A stretch of DNA of 64,000 nucleotides from Epiperipatus broadwayi (lineage: Eukaryota > Onychophora > Udeonychophora > Euonychophora > Peripatidae), in NCBI GenBank assembly GCA_028023455.1, contig JAQFVV010000232.1, forward strand, positions 434,001 to 498,000. Direction: 5' to 3'. The notes beneath the pieces are model-generated. The model had not been told where the DNA came from, ran no database searches, and saw nothing but the letters and a program-made list of their open reading frames with translations. The position numbers and the translations under genes are program-made. Shown here piece after piece: positions 11,770 to 25,400 of the stretch; position 1 is the first letter of the stretch, and each line of letters begins with the position of its first letter.

Positions 11770-14700
11770 AAAATGTTTTTCTTTTTTTTTTAGTTTTTAC
11801 AAAATTAACTTAAAACAGATTTTAAAACAAAACATATTACAGAAAGTAAAATAAATATATGTGAGAATCTTTAAAATAGCTGTCAAAGTCGCGATCGGAA
11901 TTTTGAAGCGGATAATATCCGGTTCAATATATAACTTTAATTGCAAGGAAATCAAGTCATATTGAAGCAGTCACTCTTAGCTTAAGATTGAGCTGCATGG
12001 TTCTATCCACTTACTAAGTACTAACCTACGTTCAAATTTTGTTCCATCCCGTTCCTTTAGTGGTGGATATATATTTCATGTATATATTTCTGAGATGTGC
12101 ACCTTAAAATTATAAATTTTAGCCTTTCAAAATTTTTTATTATTTTTTCTTCTTCACATTAAAATACATAGGTGCAGCTCAGATGTATATATATATTACA
12201 GGAGCAAACATACTAATAAAATATTAATTTTATAAATATTTTATTATGTGTCATTTATAAAACTTTTTCTTTAAAAAAAAATTTTTTTTAATTAAACTAT
12301 ATTTTTGTCAAATCCAAGATGGCAGATGCAACTATTAATTGTCCAAAAATAATAAAAGGGTTGGAAATATAATATTGTTTTAATCTTGGGAAGGAATTTT
12401 TTAATTAAAGTTTTAATGAAAATAAAATGGAGAATAAGATTAATAGATTTTACTTTCATTACAAACATTTTTGTCAAATCTATTTCCAATCTGAAAATAG
12501 ATTTGAATATATTTTTGGAACATTATCTAATGGTTGCATCTCCAAGAACAATAATAGACACAGAAATGTAAGATTTTGTTAGATCAGACATTAGACTTTG
12601 GGCTAAAAATAAGAAATTAAAAGTATTCAACAAATACCTGAGAGGAGTATAAAATGGCTGATGTTAAACACCAACAGGGTTAGCTACTCGTGAGAGAACT
12701 GTATTATTAACATAGTCCACATCGCTGTGAAACTTAAAAATGATCAAGTAGAAGCTAATCATCCTTCCCGATCCTTGTGGGATCATTTTCCGCTGCTGTA
12801 TCATCCTGCTGCCTAGAATGAAGTAAAGGTCCAAACTGAGAACTTTGGAATGCTGATCAGAAGCTTGCTGTCACCTAAGAATTCGCATGGATCCGTAGCC
12901 GGTGTGCACAAGCTCTTTTAAAATGGACTCCTGAGAAACTGTGCAAGGTAATGATTTTCATGCCACCTGAAAGTAAATCTAAACTAATCTCAAATCCTGC
13001 TATCAAGATTTCTCCTAATGTTTTATTTAATTTTATCTCTTTCTAATATATAAAATGTAAATTGCTCTCAAATGATTTATCTAATCCTATTTTCATATGC
13101 TCTAACTTTCTTTAACTTTGGTATGGTCATTTATTTATATGTATTTATTACTTGATTTTACATGTATGCTTTTCGTTATTATCATATGCCAATCTCAAGC
13201 AACCTGACGAGCTGAATTTCTAAAATCTTTTCTTACCTATTTTTAGTAAACCTCCATGAATTAGGGTTATTAACATCCCCTTAAAACATCATGCATGATT
13301 AACTAATAGGCTCACCAGATTGTTTTTACAAATCAACATTTTGTTGGTTTATTATAAAAATTGTTATTTGTTCAACTCCAAATAGAATGAAGTAATTCTA
13401 CCGGAGATAAATCCATCACACAAGCTAATTTACGCTCTGAAATAGTTTAAAATGTTATTTATTCAATTCTGAAAGGGTGATTTATAATTTGTTTTCTATA
13501 TAACTGCTAGTTTTACTTTATTTTTCATACTTTTAAAATATCAAATACAGTATTTAAATATTCCAGTTATTATAAAATCCACAAAGGTGGGATTGAATCA
13601 TTTTAAATAGCAGAAAAAGGGGGTAAATTTTAAATGTTTCTTTTACTAAATAAAATCTTGTATCTATATATATTATAGTGGCATAGCATATTATTGGTAT
13701 AAGTTATGGCATTCAAACAAGGGTCATTTATTTTAAAGCAGTAAATTCTATTCAATGTCATTAGTGACATTTATCCATATTGCGTTACTGAGATTAGGCT
13801 TATCTTCATAAATATATTGTGAAGGTAGCTAAAAATCGCTACCTAACAACAATATCTAAGCCATTTGAAATAATGGAATTTTTTTTTATTAGCAAATAGA
13901 AAAATAAATAAAACGTTTTTTTTGCTAAAACACTTTTTAAAAGGAAGATTAATGTTTTTATATTTTTGATATTTTTCTCTAAGCAGTATAATAACTAATT
14001 GACCATAAAAACACACACACATATATATTAGTAATAAAGTTTTATTACTAAGAAAATGTCAATCTTAATAAAATAAAAATTATACATAGTTATGTATATA
14101 TATTTGATCGTTTGTATTGCGTAATTAAATTGACAATGACTTAAATAAAAAAAAAAAACAATAATTATAACAGTAGAAGGTGAATCAATATTTTAAATAT
14201 AAATTGAGATAAGAATGTTATAAATTTATTTTATAATTTGTTCTGTTATTTTTTAATGCATCAATGTAAAAAAATATTGTAAAAGCTGAAACGCTGGTTT
14301 TCAAATAATAGAAATAGTGCCAAGATAAAAAGGAAACAATTAAAAAAATCGTCCGCTAGTTGAAAAAAAAAAAAATCGGTCAAGTCTAGTTTTAGTAGGA
14401 GGATTATTTTTATATTTTCTACAAAATAGACTTTTTTTTTTCTTAATTAATTTGACATTTGGAGAAAAGGTAAAAGAAATGGATGGAACATTAATCTGAT
14501 TTATTCGATAGAGAAGTAGAAATCATTATCGATTCCAATTTTAAAAAAAGAAAAGTAACCTGATTTTTGTTTAAAAAAAACTGAAAAAAAGAAATTAAAA
14601 CAGTTGAGTTAAGTTTTATTCTGTCTATAAAAATATTTTATTAGATGCAAACTGACTATAAATTTATGTAAAGTTGTATATATAGAGTTCAAACATAAAA

Positions 14701-15920
14701 TATGTTGGCTAAGAGCTGAATTATCATCGGGGTGAAGCATTTCTTCTGATCCACTATGGCCATATAAAAATATAAAGATATGACTGTCTACAGTTAAATT
14801 GCCAGAGGAGTTGAGATTTACACAGGATGAAAACCTATGGGATGAATAACACCGAACTACATACAAACTGCCCACTGAAATACCTTCAGAATGTTCTATA
14901 AAATTAAACTGTAGTTCTTCAACATCTATTTAAAAAAAAATACATCAACCGTAAGAACTTTGTATAAAGAAGAAATTGTAAATTACGTTTTATTTTCTGT
15001 TATATCAATTTGTATTTTTATTTATAGTTTTTTTTTTTTTTATCTCATCTTATATTTGGAAAAAGCTATTGCTAATTATATAGAGGGAACAATCCAAAAT
15101 AGTAAAATATCAAGAGAATAGGGGAGGGGGGATAGGTTGAAAAGTTTATTTTTTTAAAAAAATAAAGTTAGGATGATTTACTTTCTACTGACAGATGTGG
15201 GACTGAAATATGCACAAACAATTAAGTGCTTCACTATACTATTTAACGGTAAGAGATTTTTTTTTAAACCCACTGATATAAAATATTTTGCCACATGACA
15301 TGAGTAATTATATACATATATGTTACAAATCATATTTCTTAATATATAGTGAATAAATGACTAATCCTTTATAAAATAGCATTCTATTATTATTTGCTAT
15401 CATATTCTGTGTTGTTTGATCATTATATTTGTCCACAATTAAAATTACATATTATAGCTGAGGTTGCAGTTAAATTTACTTAGGGTTAGCAATCTCATTT
15501 TTAATTAATCATTTTTTTATTATTATCATAGTAGATATAGAAACTGTAAATACATGGAGATATCCAAGTAATTTATGGGCATCATTTCTTTAATATTTTC
15601 TTTACTGAGATTTTTAAATATTTTTTTATATAGAAATTTTTTCTGTTTTAAACTGCTTAAGAATTTATTTTATGTGTAAATATATCCTATTTTTGTTTGT
15701 AAATAAATATTATGAAGTTTTATACATTAACAAGATCTCTTTAGTTTTATTGATCCAGCATTTACATTCAATTAAGCACTTACATTGCATATTATAACCA
15801 ATATTTTACACATACACACATCCATATGATTGTTTAATAAGCATGGGAGAGAACATTAAATACAGGTTATATTTTGTTTAATAGATAGGATATATTGTTT
15901 TAGTCATTGATTAATAGTAT
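11770..15920. other. AT-rich DNA, nothing recognised
   Basis: Homopolymer runs and short AT repeats dominate. I saw no gene, no long inverted repeat and no homology to the other repeats in the window. A minus-strand frame at 14,609-14,875 (88 codons) has mixed composition but no motif I know. Confidence 0.5.
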
Positions 15921-16479
15921 GCATAGATACATACCTGTTAAGAGAGACGAATGTGAATTCTTCCTGAGTTCGATTATCTGAGGCAACTGTTTTGGAAAAG
16001 AGTGATAAGATGTGAGATGAACTGATTTGAATTGCATGTAGATTTGATGGATTATGCTTAACCTAGTCTATTAAAGATGGATGTAATCATGAGTCAGGTG
16101 TTTCATCATTTTATATCTAGCATTCTACATGAAGACCCTAGGTCCGACAGTAGTTAGATGCGAGCTTGCTCTCGTTCACCTATATATGCAGATGGATCGG
16201 ACTGTTGCATTTGGCACTATCAACTTTAGGATACAGCAGATAGGTGCACCAGCACTTTTCGATGAAAAGTAAGTTGATTATATGTTATGGACGAACCAGC
16301 TGATTGTTAAAGTTGATCTGTGTGTTCAAATGTATTTGCAGACTGTAACATCTGGGTATATCCGACCATACCATTACGATATATATGCTTCTAATCTGGG
16401 GGTTGCGACAAGATCGAACCCATAGATTTCTCCTTATGTCCTGTCCCGTGGATAGTTGAGTTTCCCAGGACTTTTGTCG

Positions 16480-16490
16480 TATAAAAAGGC
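16480..16490 (+). promoter_or_regulatory. TATA-box-like site in a GC-richer island
   Basis: TATAAAAAGGC lies inside a stretch (about 15,930-16,700) that is visibly less AT-rich than its surroundings. Sequences such as 'gtggatagttgagtttccca' lie upstream and 'gtacgcctggtctacgcc' downstream. The arrangement resembles a retrotransposon LTR promoter, but no LTR boundaries or homologous copy were found here. Confidence 0.35.
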
Positions 16491-17611
16491 TTCTGTGCGT
16501 TGGTGATTCCAGTACGCCTGGTCTACGCCAAGCCTAACCACTTTTCTTTAAGCACTGCCCTAAGAAGGGGGATTTAGATTTCATTTTTGTCCAGAAGCAT
16601 GACCTTATCTTTGATTTCTCCACCATTATGTCAGTACCGCCACTTCTTAGTTTATTATTTCTTTTGCTTCATGACCCAGTTTTGATGTTATAATATTAAA
16701 ATTGCACTCTGCTCAAAATATATATAAATGCCAAATATTACTAACTTTATTAATTTATAATGCTATTTCAATCTTATTATACAATCCCACTATCGTAATC
16801 CATTATTTCTGTACTTAAGAGTATATGCATTGTGAAAAGATCAAGCGTTGTCTCCTAAATGTTAATTAAAATAATTTTCAAGAAATATTTTGTCATATAA
16901 TCAAATATCACTGTTTCAAAGGTATTTTATTTATTTTCATTTTCACGACCGACAAGAAGAAAATAGTTTTTTTTAGATATGTATGTTAGTCACCGTGTTT
17001 CAGAACCATAAACCAAAGCATTAATAGCAATCTTATGTAATCTTTTAATAATTGATTGGCATCTTAATAACGTACACACCAAAGATGTGTGTTAATGTAT
17101 ATATACTATTTAGTTGATAAAAAAGCATGAGAACTCTTAGTGTGAATTTCACTATGTAATTATCTATCGTTTGGTAGACCACTTGCTCATTCACGCACAT
17201 ACTGATGTATATAATTAATCAGTTATATTAAACTATTTTTTATTGTCTAATTTGTTTGAGTCGTTCGAATTTCCTTTTTCTCCACTTCCACATATACAAC
17301 CATGTGTATGCCTATGTTAGTTAAATTATAATATAGTTAATATTAAGTCTCATTATCTTCTCTGCTCTGCTAGCGAGCCAGATTTTAGAATAAATTCTCG
17401 TGTGTCATCATTATATGTTATTCATTAGGTGTTTGATCTGGGGCTTAGGGAATGGGTTCGAATTCAAATGGATCCCTGACTTAAATCTCGGGTTTGACTG
17501 GGTTTGAAGTACATTTTTGAGCTCCAGCTAATGTTAGATGGATCAACATGTTTTGCCTGGTACAATATATCACGTGACTTAATTTAATAACCTTCTACTA
17601 CAAATGTTATA

Positions 17612-18336
17612 TAATGAGTGTGCTGATAGCTCTTAACAAGCTTTTCTAAATATCTCTATCCTCAGACCAGTTTCTAGTTCTGGATGTCATCAGTGGGACA
17701 ATAGGTCATTCAGGTATTAGATTTAAAAATATCAGGTATTAAGTAGAAAATCTGAAATCTTCAGACATCCATATTTCTTCAAATGCAGCTATCTAACTTT
17801 AATAGCTATATGGGACTGAACTAAGTTCAGATACAACATATATTAATAGCTTTAGCCATATAAAATCGTCAAAGCCTCAAGAGCTAGAAACAGGTCTGAG
17901 GTTAGGGATATTCAGAAAAGCTTGTTAAGAGCTATTAGCATGCTCATTATATAACAGTTTTACTACAAGTTTATTAAATTAAGTCATGAGACATATGATT
18001 TGATTTCCTTGAAATTATTGTTGGTATTTGCTCTTGAGGCTTTGGCAATTTTATATTGCTAAAATTATTAATATATGCTGTATCTGAACTTAGTTCTGTC
18101 CCATATAGCTATTTAAGTTAGATAGCTGGATTTGAACACATATGGTTGAATGAAAATTTCAGGTTTTCTACTTAATAGGTGATTATTAGATAAATGCTGG
18201 GGCTTGACCTGGTATTTTTAAATTTAATACCTGAATGTCCTAGCGCGTTACTGATTGCAGCTAGAGCTAAAAACAGTCAGGATAGGGATATTTAGAAAAG
18301 CTTGTTAAGAGCTATTAGCATGCTCATTATTAACAT
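17612..18336. repeat. Large imperfect palindromic repeat
   Basis: The block 'agctcttaacaagcttttct' near 17,630 recurs inverted near 17,920 and near 18,297. The central part (17,690-17,885) is matched in inverse by 18,000-18,260, including 'agctatatgggactgaact'. It shares the motifs 'cagac-agtttctag', 'tcatcagtg' and 'ctgaact-agttcag' with 37,392-38,372 and 42,600-42,855, so these form one superfamily. No coding capacity and no clear target duplication. Confidence 0.65.
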
Positions 18337-18594
18337 ATATAACTTCCTATACAATCATCTATATAGTAAATGCTGTTATAATAAATAACATACACTCCCA
18401 CTTAGCATTCGACAATACGTATAATAGGAAAATAGACTTCCTTACTCAGTTATTTTTGCTGATAAAGAAGATTCCCTCGAATGTCTAAAGCAGATGTGAA
18501 ATAATCAGTCTAATTATTTATAGTAAGATATTTATTAAACAGAATAATTTTTATTTAACAAAGTAAAGAAATTTCAGTGCTGATTTAGATTGCG

Positions 18595-19190
18595 CTCCCT
18601 ACCATTATGAATTCTAAGGACTGCCCAAAACTAATGTTGACACATCCAAATGATAAATGACATCAAATAATCCACATGGAGGTGCTTGAATGTGTCATCA
18701 GTGGTTTTGGGCGGTCCTTAAAATTTAAAATGGCAGTGAGTAAATACTAAAAGCTTATAATTTCTAAAATACAAATTTTATTACAATAATTGACAGCGCA
18801 AAATGCCTAAGTATTCAATGAGGGAGAAAGATGTTTTCATTGATATGAAGTATAATCCAAAAAAATGCATAAGTCCGATCAAACCAAGCTAATAATTTCA
18901 AAATATTAAAATCTTATAACTTCTAAAATACAAATTTTATTACAATACATGGCCATAAGCACGTTGAAATAACACAAAATTGATCAAACCCAAATTTATA
19001 ATTTTAAAAATCTAAAAGCTTATTACTTCTAAAATAAAAATTTTATTACAATATATGTCCATAACCATATGAAATAAGGCATATTAATTTTGCAAAAATG
19101 CAGAAGTCTGATCAAACCAAGCTTATAATTTCAAAATACAAAGGATCACCCAAAACCACTGCTAACACATCCAAACATTTAAATGATATA
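18595..19190. repeat. Short inverted repeat followed by a degenerate tandem repeat
   Basis: 'aaggactgcccaaaac' (about 18,615) and its inverse 'gttttgggcggtcctta' (about 18,703) form a small foldback. A related end occurs at about 19,142 ('aaggatcacccaaaaccact'). Between them, the unit 'cttataatttctaaaataca' plus 'ttttattacaata' recurs about three times, near 18,750, 18,912 and 19,018. Probably one MITE with an internally amplified core. Confidence 0.5.
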
Positions 19191-19407
19191 TACAAAACAG
19201 TAAATATTAGAATATTAAATGTATTCACATTTTGATTCCTTACAATATTTTTTAAATAAATATCAATACATTATAAACATTACTGAATTACTATGTACCC
19301 ACAAACTTACATGATGCGAATATTATGGACAGATAGCCACTAGCTTTTACATATGCAAAAAAAAAAAAAAAAATACATACAAACAATAAATATATACATC
19401 AATATAC

Positions 19408-21510
19408 TGTACCAATCGGAATGAAAGTGAAGATCGAATCTAACCGCAAAAACAATATCTGCACTACAAGGGCGCCATCTAGGCATTTGAGCCTAGAAAA
19501 ATTTATAAAGTAGGCAGATACGCGCTGTGAAGATTCCACTTTCTTTAAATATTCCGACCGTTAGCCCAAGTCACTAGCTCAGCGGAGACACAGAGATAAA
19601 AATCTATAAATTTTATATCTTAAATATAAAGGAATAAAAGCCACTGCCAGAAATTAACACATAAAAATATTTATTCACGCACATATAAAATAATATTTAA
19701 ATTTTGAGGAATAAATTTAACGTTTATAATTTTATATTGATCTTTAATTCTAAATTTAAGTAGATTGCAAATAATGAGTTTACTATTTATTTAGAGGGTC
19801 GAGTATGAATGGACTACATAGATCTGCATTTGAAAGGAAAATATTCTTCCCTGATTTAACCTTAGGCAACAAATTTCGCAATCAACTGGCGCCAATCCAT
19901 CTGATACATTCATGTATTCAATGTAGCATGATACGACAACACAAAATACTATATTGTCAGGAATGTACATCTGAACAATAAGTAGAAATAGAGAAGACAT
20001 TGACTCTCCACCAACAGGAATGTGACATCTGTTGGCAAGTAGATCAATAAACAAAAAACTCCATAGGAATGGACTGCGGTCTTCTGCCGACTTACAAACC
20101 CATCCATAGGCAAACAGAGGGTGTGTGGCGTATATCTATAATCCTGCCTGTAGCGGACCTCATACTACATCTACTAATTACACAAATATATCCAATCCAT
20201 TGAACCAATTCAACTACGAAATGAATAACCTAAGATTACCCTCCCTTAATACAACTTTACAAAACTATATAGCCATTCACGCCCGACTTAATTTTAACAT
20301 TTAAATACGTTCACACAGATTTGTTTAAAAATGTTGGGTATAGATCGATTACATAGATTCCACGGTCAAAAACATTTCAAAATAAACATAAACGATCAAA
20401 ATACAAAATTATTGATACCGACAATCGCAGAGGGAAACTTATAAGTAACCCAATAGTATTCACCATAAGATACTTGCGTTGTCACCAATAACTTAAAAGA
20501 CATCCGAATAAATACATTTTAGATACTCACCGTAAGGTATCATTATTTATCGAATGTCTATATATTTTGATCAAATATGAAAACCAAAATATAATTAACC
20601 GCAAACGAATCCATGCAAGCGTCTATAAACAACTTAAATTTCATACATTTAAATAATCTTTACAATAAGGAAAAAAAATGGAAATGATGTTTATCAATCG
20701 GGAAACATATAAAATTAAACATTATTAATTTGATTTAAAAACTTAAAAGTCAGATAGAAGTTCATAAGCTTGAACGAAAGTTCTTAGTTATTTTTTTAAA
20801 TTTAGAGTTCATGTCAATATAGCTTACAGTATAAGAGTCCAGGTTCCTGTTGGCAATTCCCACGGCGTCTCCATTGGAAGAAAATGTTCTGGAGGTAGCA
20901 TTAGCTGGTTCCATTCTGGTATCACAGTCTTTTCATTTTTTTTTTTTTTTAAACAAACAAAAAAAATGAGAGAGAACGGCAAGTGCGTCTTACCGTTGTC
21001 ATCAAATCAAGTTGGAAAAACTGACTGGAACTCAATATTTTTTTTTTTTATAGTCCTCCTATGGATTCCATGAACAAAAACGTCACTGTTCTGTTTTTTC
21101 GTTATGGTCCAGGCCTTTATTTGCTTCCATTGGTCAAGCTAAAATCTTTCTTCTCTTATCTAACTTTTCATCTGACTTTTTAATTAAACAGCTTTTAGAT
21201 AATTAATAAACAATCATTTCCATTTACAGATTACAGGAATTAATTAATACCTGTTTTTATTTTAACTTACGTTATTTTTTTATTAAAATATTTTTATATT
21301 TCAATCTTGTATTTTTTTTATTTAAAAAAATACGTTCAAATACTTTTTTTTCTTGTTTATGAAAAAAATATTTTTAAAGTTTAGCATCCGTGCGAATATA
21401 TATATGTTTAATAAACATTTTAATTTTAGCGTTTAGTTTTTTCCTTTTATTTGCGAACTTTTAAGTTTTTATTTTAAATAAATGTAACGACATATTTATA
21501 TATCGTTACA
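19408..21510 (+). repeat. Solo LTR-like repeat, 4-bp duplication ATAC
   Basis: The repeat starts TGTACCAATCGG, ends ATCGTTACA, and is flanked by ATAC at 19,404-19,407 and 21,511-21,514. It is homologous to 5,879-7,799, with the TATA-like 'ctatatagccattcac' near 20,268 and a hairpin at the very end pairing TGTAACGA with TCGTTACA. Length 2,103 bp. No internal retrotransposon region adjoins it, so it reads as a solo LTR left by recombination. The frame at 19,791-20,054 (minus) is not conserved. Confidence 0.78.
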
Positions 21511-22085
21511 ATACTAACACTGAAATACAAAATCATATAATTCTAATTAAACAGAAAATGTATTAATTATAGATAAAAATATATATTTGATGATTCACAG
21601 GCAATGACTGAAGAAAAAAATCTATAAGCCGAAACGAAATGTAAGAGAAATTCTTATCTATAAGCCATTTTAAAATTAAGCAAGTAATAAAACGTGTAAA
21701 AAAGAATAAACAATGTATATTTGATCCATAATTTCAATCTCAGAATTCTAGATGAGAAATAGTCATGTAATAAATTCTAAAGTTCTAATATCAATATGAT
21801 TTCTAGATAAGGCAAACCTAGCATTCATAAGAACAAACACTGCATGAGAAAATAAAGACATAATCACAATGTTATTACATACTAAATTCATTTACACAAT
21901 AAGTCCAGAAAACATTCCCTTATTAAATGATTATGCCATAATTTTAATAATTTTTGCAAACACACAAAAAGATAAGATTCAAAATCAGACTGTAATTCTC
22001 AAAAACCGAAAAGCTATTGGTATCGTTTATAAATATATAAACTATTAAGTCAAATAATTTTTACTTTTGGGAAATATATGTATTC

Positions 22086-22402
22086 AAGCACGAGTGCGTG
22101 TGCGGCGCAACTGTTCCCAAAAGCTATTAATACAAAATAGCTAACTAAAAATAATAAACTAGCTGAGCGCTTTCAAAGGATCTTGCCTTTATAATCATAG
22201 CTTAATAATACATTTAATGATATGCAAATATGCTTTATCAAAAAAATGGAATTAGCATATTTGCATGTCATTAAATGTATTAGCAAGCTATGATTATGAA
22301 GGCAAGATCCTTTGAAAGCGCTCAGCTAGTTTATTATTTTTAGTTAGCTATTTTGTATTAATAGCTTTTGGGAACAGTTGCGCCGCACACGCACTCGTGC
22401 TT
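22086..22402. mobile_element. Near-perfect hairpin element, 149-bp arms
   Basis: Arms 22,086-22,234 and 22,254-22,402 are inverted copies that I could match with only a few differences, around a 19-base loop. The outer ends read AAGCACGAGTGCG and CGCACTCGTGCTT, and the arms carry a GC-rich stretch (GTGCGGCGCAACTG). The symmetry is exact in length. It is probably a young foldback MITE. Flanking sequence is AT-rich and gives no unambiguous target duplication. Confidence 0.85.
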
Positions 22403-22409
22403 AAATATA

Positions 22410-25400
22410 TAAACTGAAAATGAAACTGCTAAAATTTTGAATGTAAAAGACTATAGCAAATGTATTATATTTGATTGTTTGCAAACAAAAGAACCCTACC
22501 AATATTATTTGCATAAGATTGCACACAATATAGATACTGTCTCTGAGATTGAATAAATATAATAATAAAATACAGGTATTTAAATCAACTACACTTTAAC
22601 TAAAGTTATTTTTGCACCAAATTCAATCGATCTGGAATCAGAACAGAAAAACTAAATGAAAATAAATTTACATTTTAAGAAAATGTTTAATAAAAAAAAA
22701 AAGGCAAAAGTTTCTATATAATTTACTTTGCAAATTTATATGATTATAAAAAAATGAAATGAAAAATTACTCTTGACAGAGATACTTACAATAATCTTAA
22801 TATAAAATTTTTAAAAAAATCTCTATGTTTATAGAGGAAACCTATCAATTTACTGATTTTTGTTTTAGAAAATTCATTGAAATAGTAAATAAATACAAAG
22901 ATACATATTTAAAATTATAAATATGAATAAAAAAATACAGTGATTTAAAATCAAATAAGTTAAAAAAAAACTGAAATGAGAAGCTATATAGCAAGACAAT
23001 ATATATTGTAACATAATTAAAAGGTGGTTCAAATATATATAAGATCATAATATTTAAAATAATGTTGGATTTCTCAATATCCAAATATCAATAATTATAA
23101 GCAAATTATTAATAACAAGTATTATAACTCAGGTATATGAAATCACGTGAAGTGAGTACACTAGTAATTCAATAAAATATAACTTAGGTATACAGGCAGT
23201 AGATCTTATCCACTTTCATTTCTTGGTTTGATGTTAAGTGCATGTTTAAACAAATACTAAGTGAATATGGTCTAGCAGGGCGCCACTAGATTATCTGAAT
23301 CTAGACACGGTTATATCTAATATAACCTTTTCACATGTACCGGGTTTGAATCCCCTTTTGGTACTTTATTTCTAATAAAAATGAGAGATTTTGCTTTTTG
23401 AGCCATATCACTATAAGCACTAATATTTAGGTAAAAGTAAAACATCTATAAACCAAAGTGGAGTATATTAGACATAAATCATTTCTCAGATCTTAGCATA
23501 ACAAATGTGTTTCAATATTTTTATAAGTTTACTAGCTCAGATTATATATAACTAATTTAGGATGGCAATTCACTCATCCTTGCATGAAATAGATGACGGG
23601 ATGTGGTTATAATAATACTAAGAAATCACTAAATATTATAAAATCAATATTTATTTATGGCCTTTAAACAGTTAAACAGCTCATTAATTAAAACGTTGAT
23701 GACGATGATGATGATGATAATAATAACGATAATGACAATGGTTTCAACTACAGCTCTAGGACTAAGCCTAAACATAAAACTAATTTTTATAAAGAAATTC
23801 ATAATTATTGCTTAATTTTAGCATACTTACTTATATCTTAAATAACTAATATTCAACCATTGATGATGATGAATAATCACACTTAACAAAGACTACACTT
23901 AATGAAATATATACGCCTCGTTTAATAAAACAAACTAATATTTATTACTACATTTCTAACATATACATAAAAATTTCTAGATAAATATGAAAATTGACAT
24001 GAATAATAATAATAATAATAATTGATTATATATCAATCCTCAATTAATTTCAAGTTCTTCCCCCTTTCCCTTCAAATGTATTTTGTATTAAGTTGGACGT
24101 CACATTGACCATGATTTTCACTCCATGAGAAAAGTATTTCAAGAAAAAAAATATTATCTGCTCATTAGCACACATACTTTATAAATCTAACATGTAAGTA
24201 GAATGTAAAAGAAAATGTTAATAGAATTGAAAGAGCAAGTTTTAGAAACAAGTTTTAAATTATTTTCTCCCCCGCTCTTCTACCTCTGAAATGCTATACT
24301 TAACTTGAAACAAAATAATCTAATATTCTAATACTACTCCTTATTTCACATTCACTCGCAATTATACACATATAAAAATATTATTATGTATGTGCGTGTT
24401 TTATCCCATAATAACAAAATATTATTTAAAACCAAAATAATAATAATATATTAGTTAAAACTAAAATCATAATACCATAAAAAAAAATTGTTTTACACAT
24501 TAATATTTTTCATAACTGTAAAATTAATAAACAAATAATTTTCATACATTCAAGATAATTTATGAAGCTCAAAGTTATTATTAGTAAGACATTCTTGTTT
24601 TAATCGATCTGAATAGTCTTTAAAAGTTCTTTAAATAAAATATACCACTTTATTGCTAAAATGTTTATTAAGACTCTGATATCATAAAGAAAATAGATAT
24701 AAAAAGTCATATTACCGATCTTTTGTTTGTGGCGAATTTCCAAGGGTTCAAACTTGTCTTGTATAATGTCTATATTTCTGCAGCTACCATTTCCGTTTTA
24801 CGTGGGAACAATCTCTTTCTTGAGTTGTATAACTATTTGATGATGATGACTCTATTGAGGTTATTTGCTTTAGTGGATAATTTGGAAATCATTATATTAA
24901 TTTTTCTTCTCTTCCTGTCAAGCATTATTCTTTTAGTGGATGAAATACAGCGGTTGTTTTCACATTTATAAATTTTCTTGAGTTTAAAATCAGTTGTTGG
25001 AACAATTAATTGGACTTGATGATTAATATTTATCAGTAGATTAATTCATCTTTTATCGAATGCAGGTGAATGCTTTCTTCCTTCTATTAAAAACATCTTA
25101 TTTCTCTGGTCAGTTGAAAGGTGTAGAATATTATTTTAGACACAACATCTTTTCTTTCCTATATGATGTGCAGCTTCCCCAGATGGTCCGGAAAAGATGG
25201 GACATACATATAATTTTTCTAGCCAGCCATTTCTTATATTTTCAACATTCAATTTAATAGTTTAATAATCTGAATCATAATCACAATAATAATAATTCCA
25301 GACACTTTTTATATCCAATTTTTAGCTAACTTAACCAATCAGAGATAGCGTCACTTGCTATTTTTGGACAAATTTGTTTTAATTAGATCTCTAATTTATT

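Noticed and set aside
23336-23366. tRNA gene
   Set aside because: Only a T-arm-like segment is visible; no D-arm or anticodon arm of proper spacing upstream.
24723-25257. Two hydrophobic open frames
   Set aside because: AT-rich DNA readily yields hydrophobic frames; no motif, no codon bias and no conserved neighbour supports a gene.
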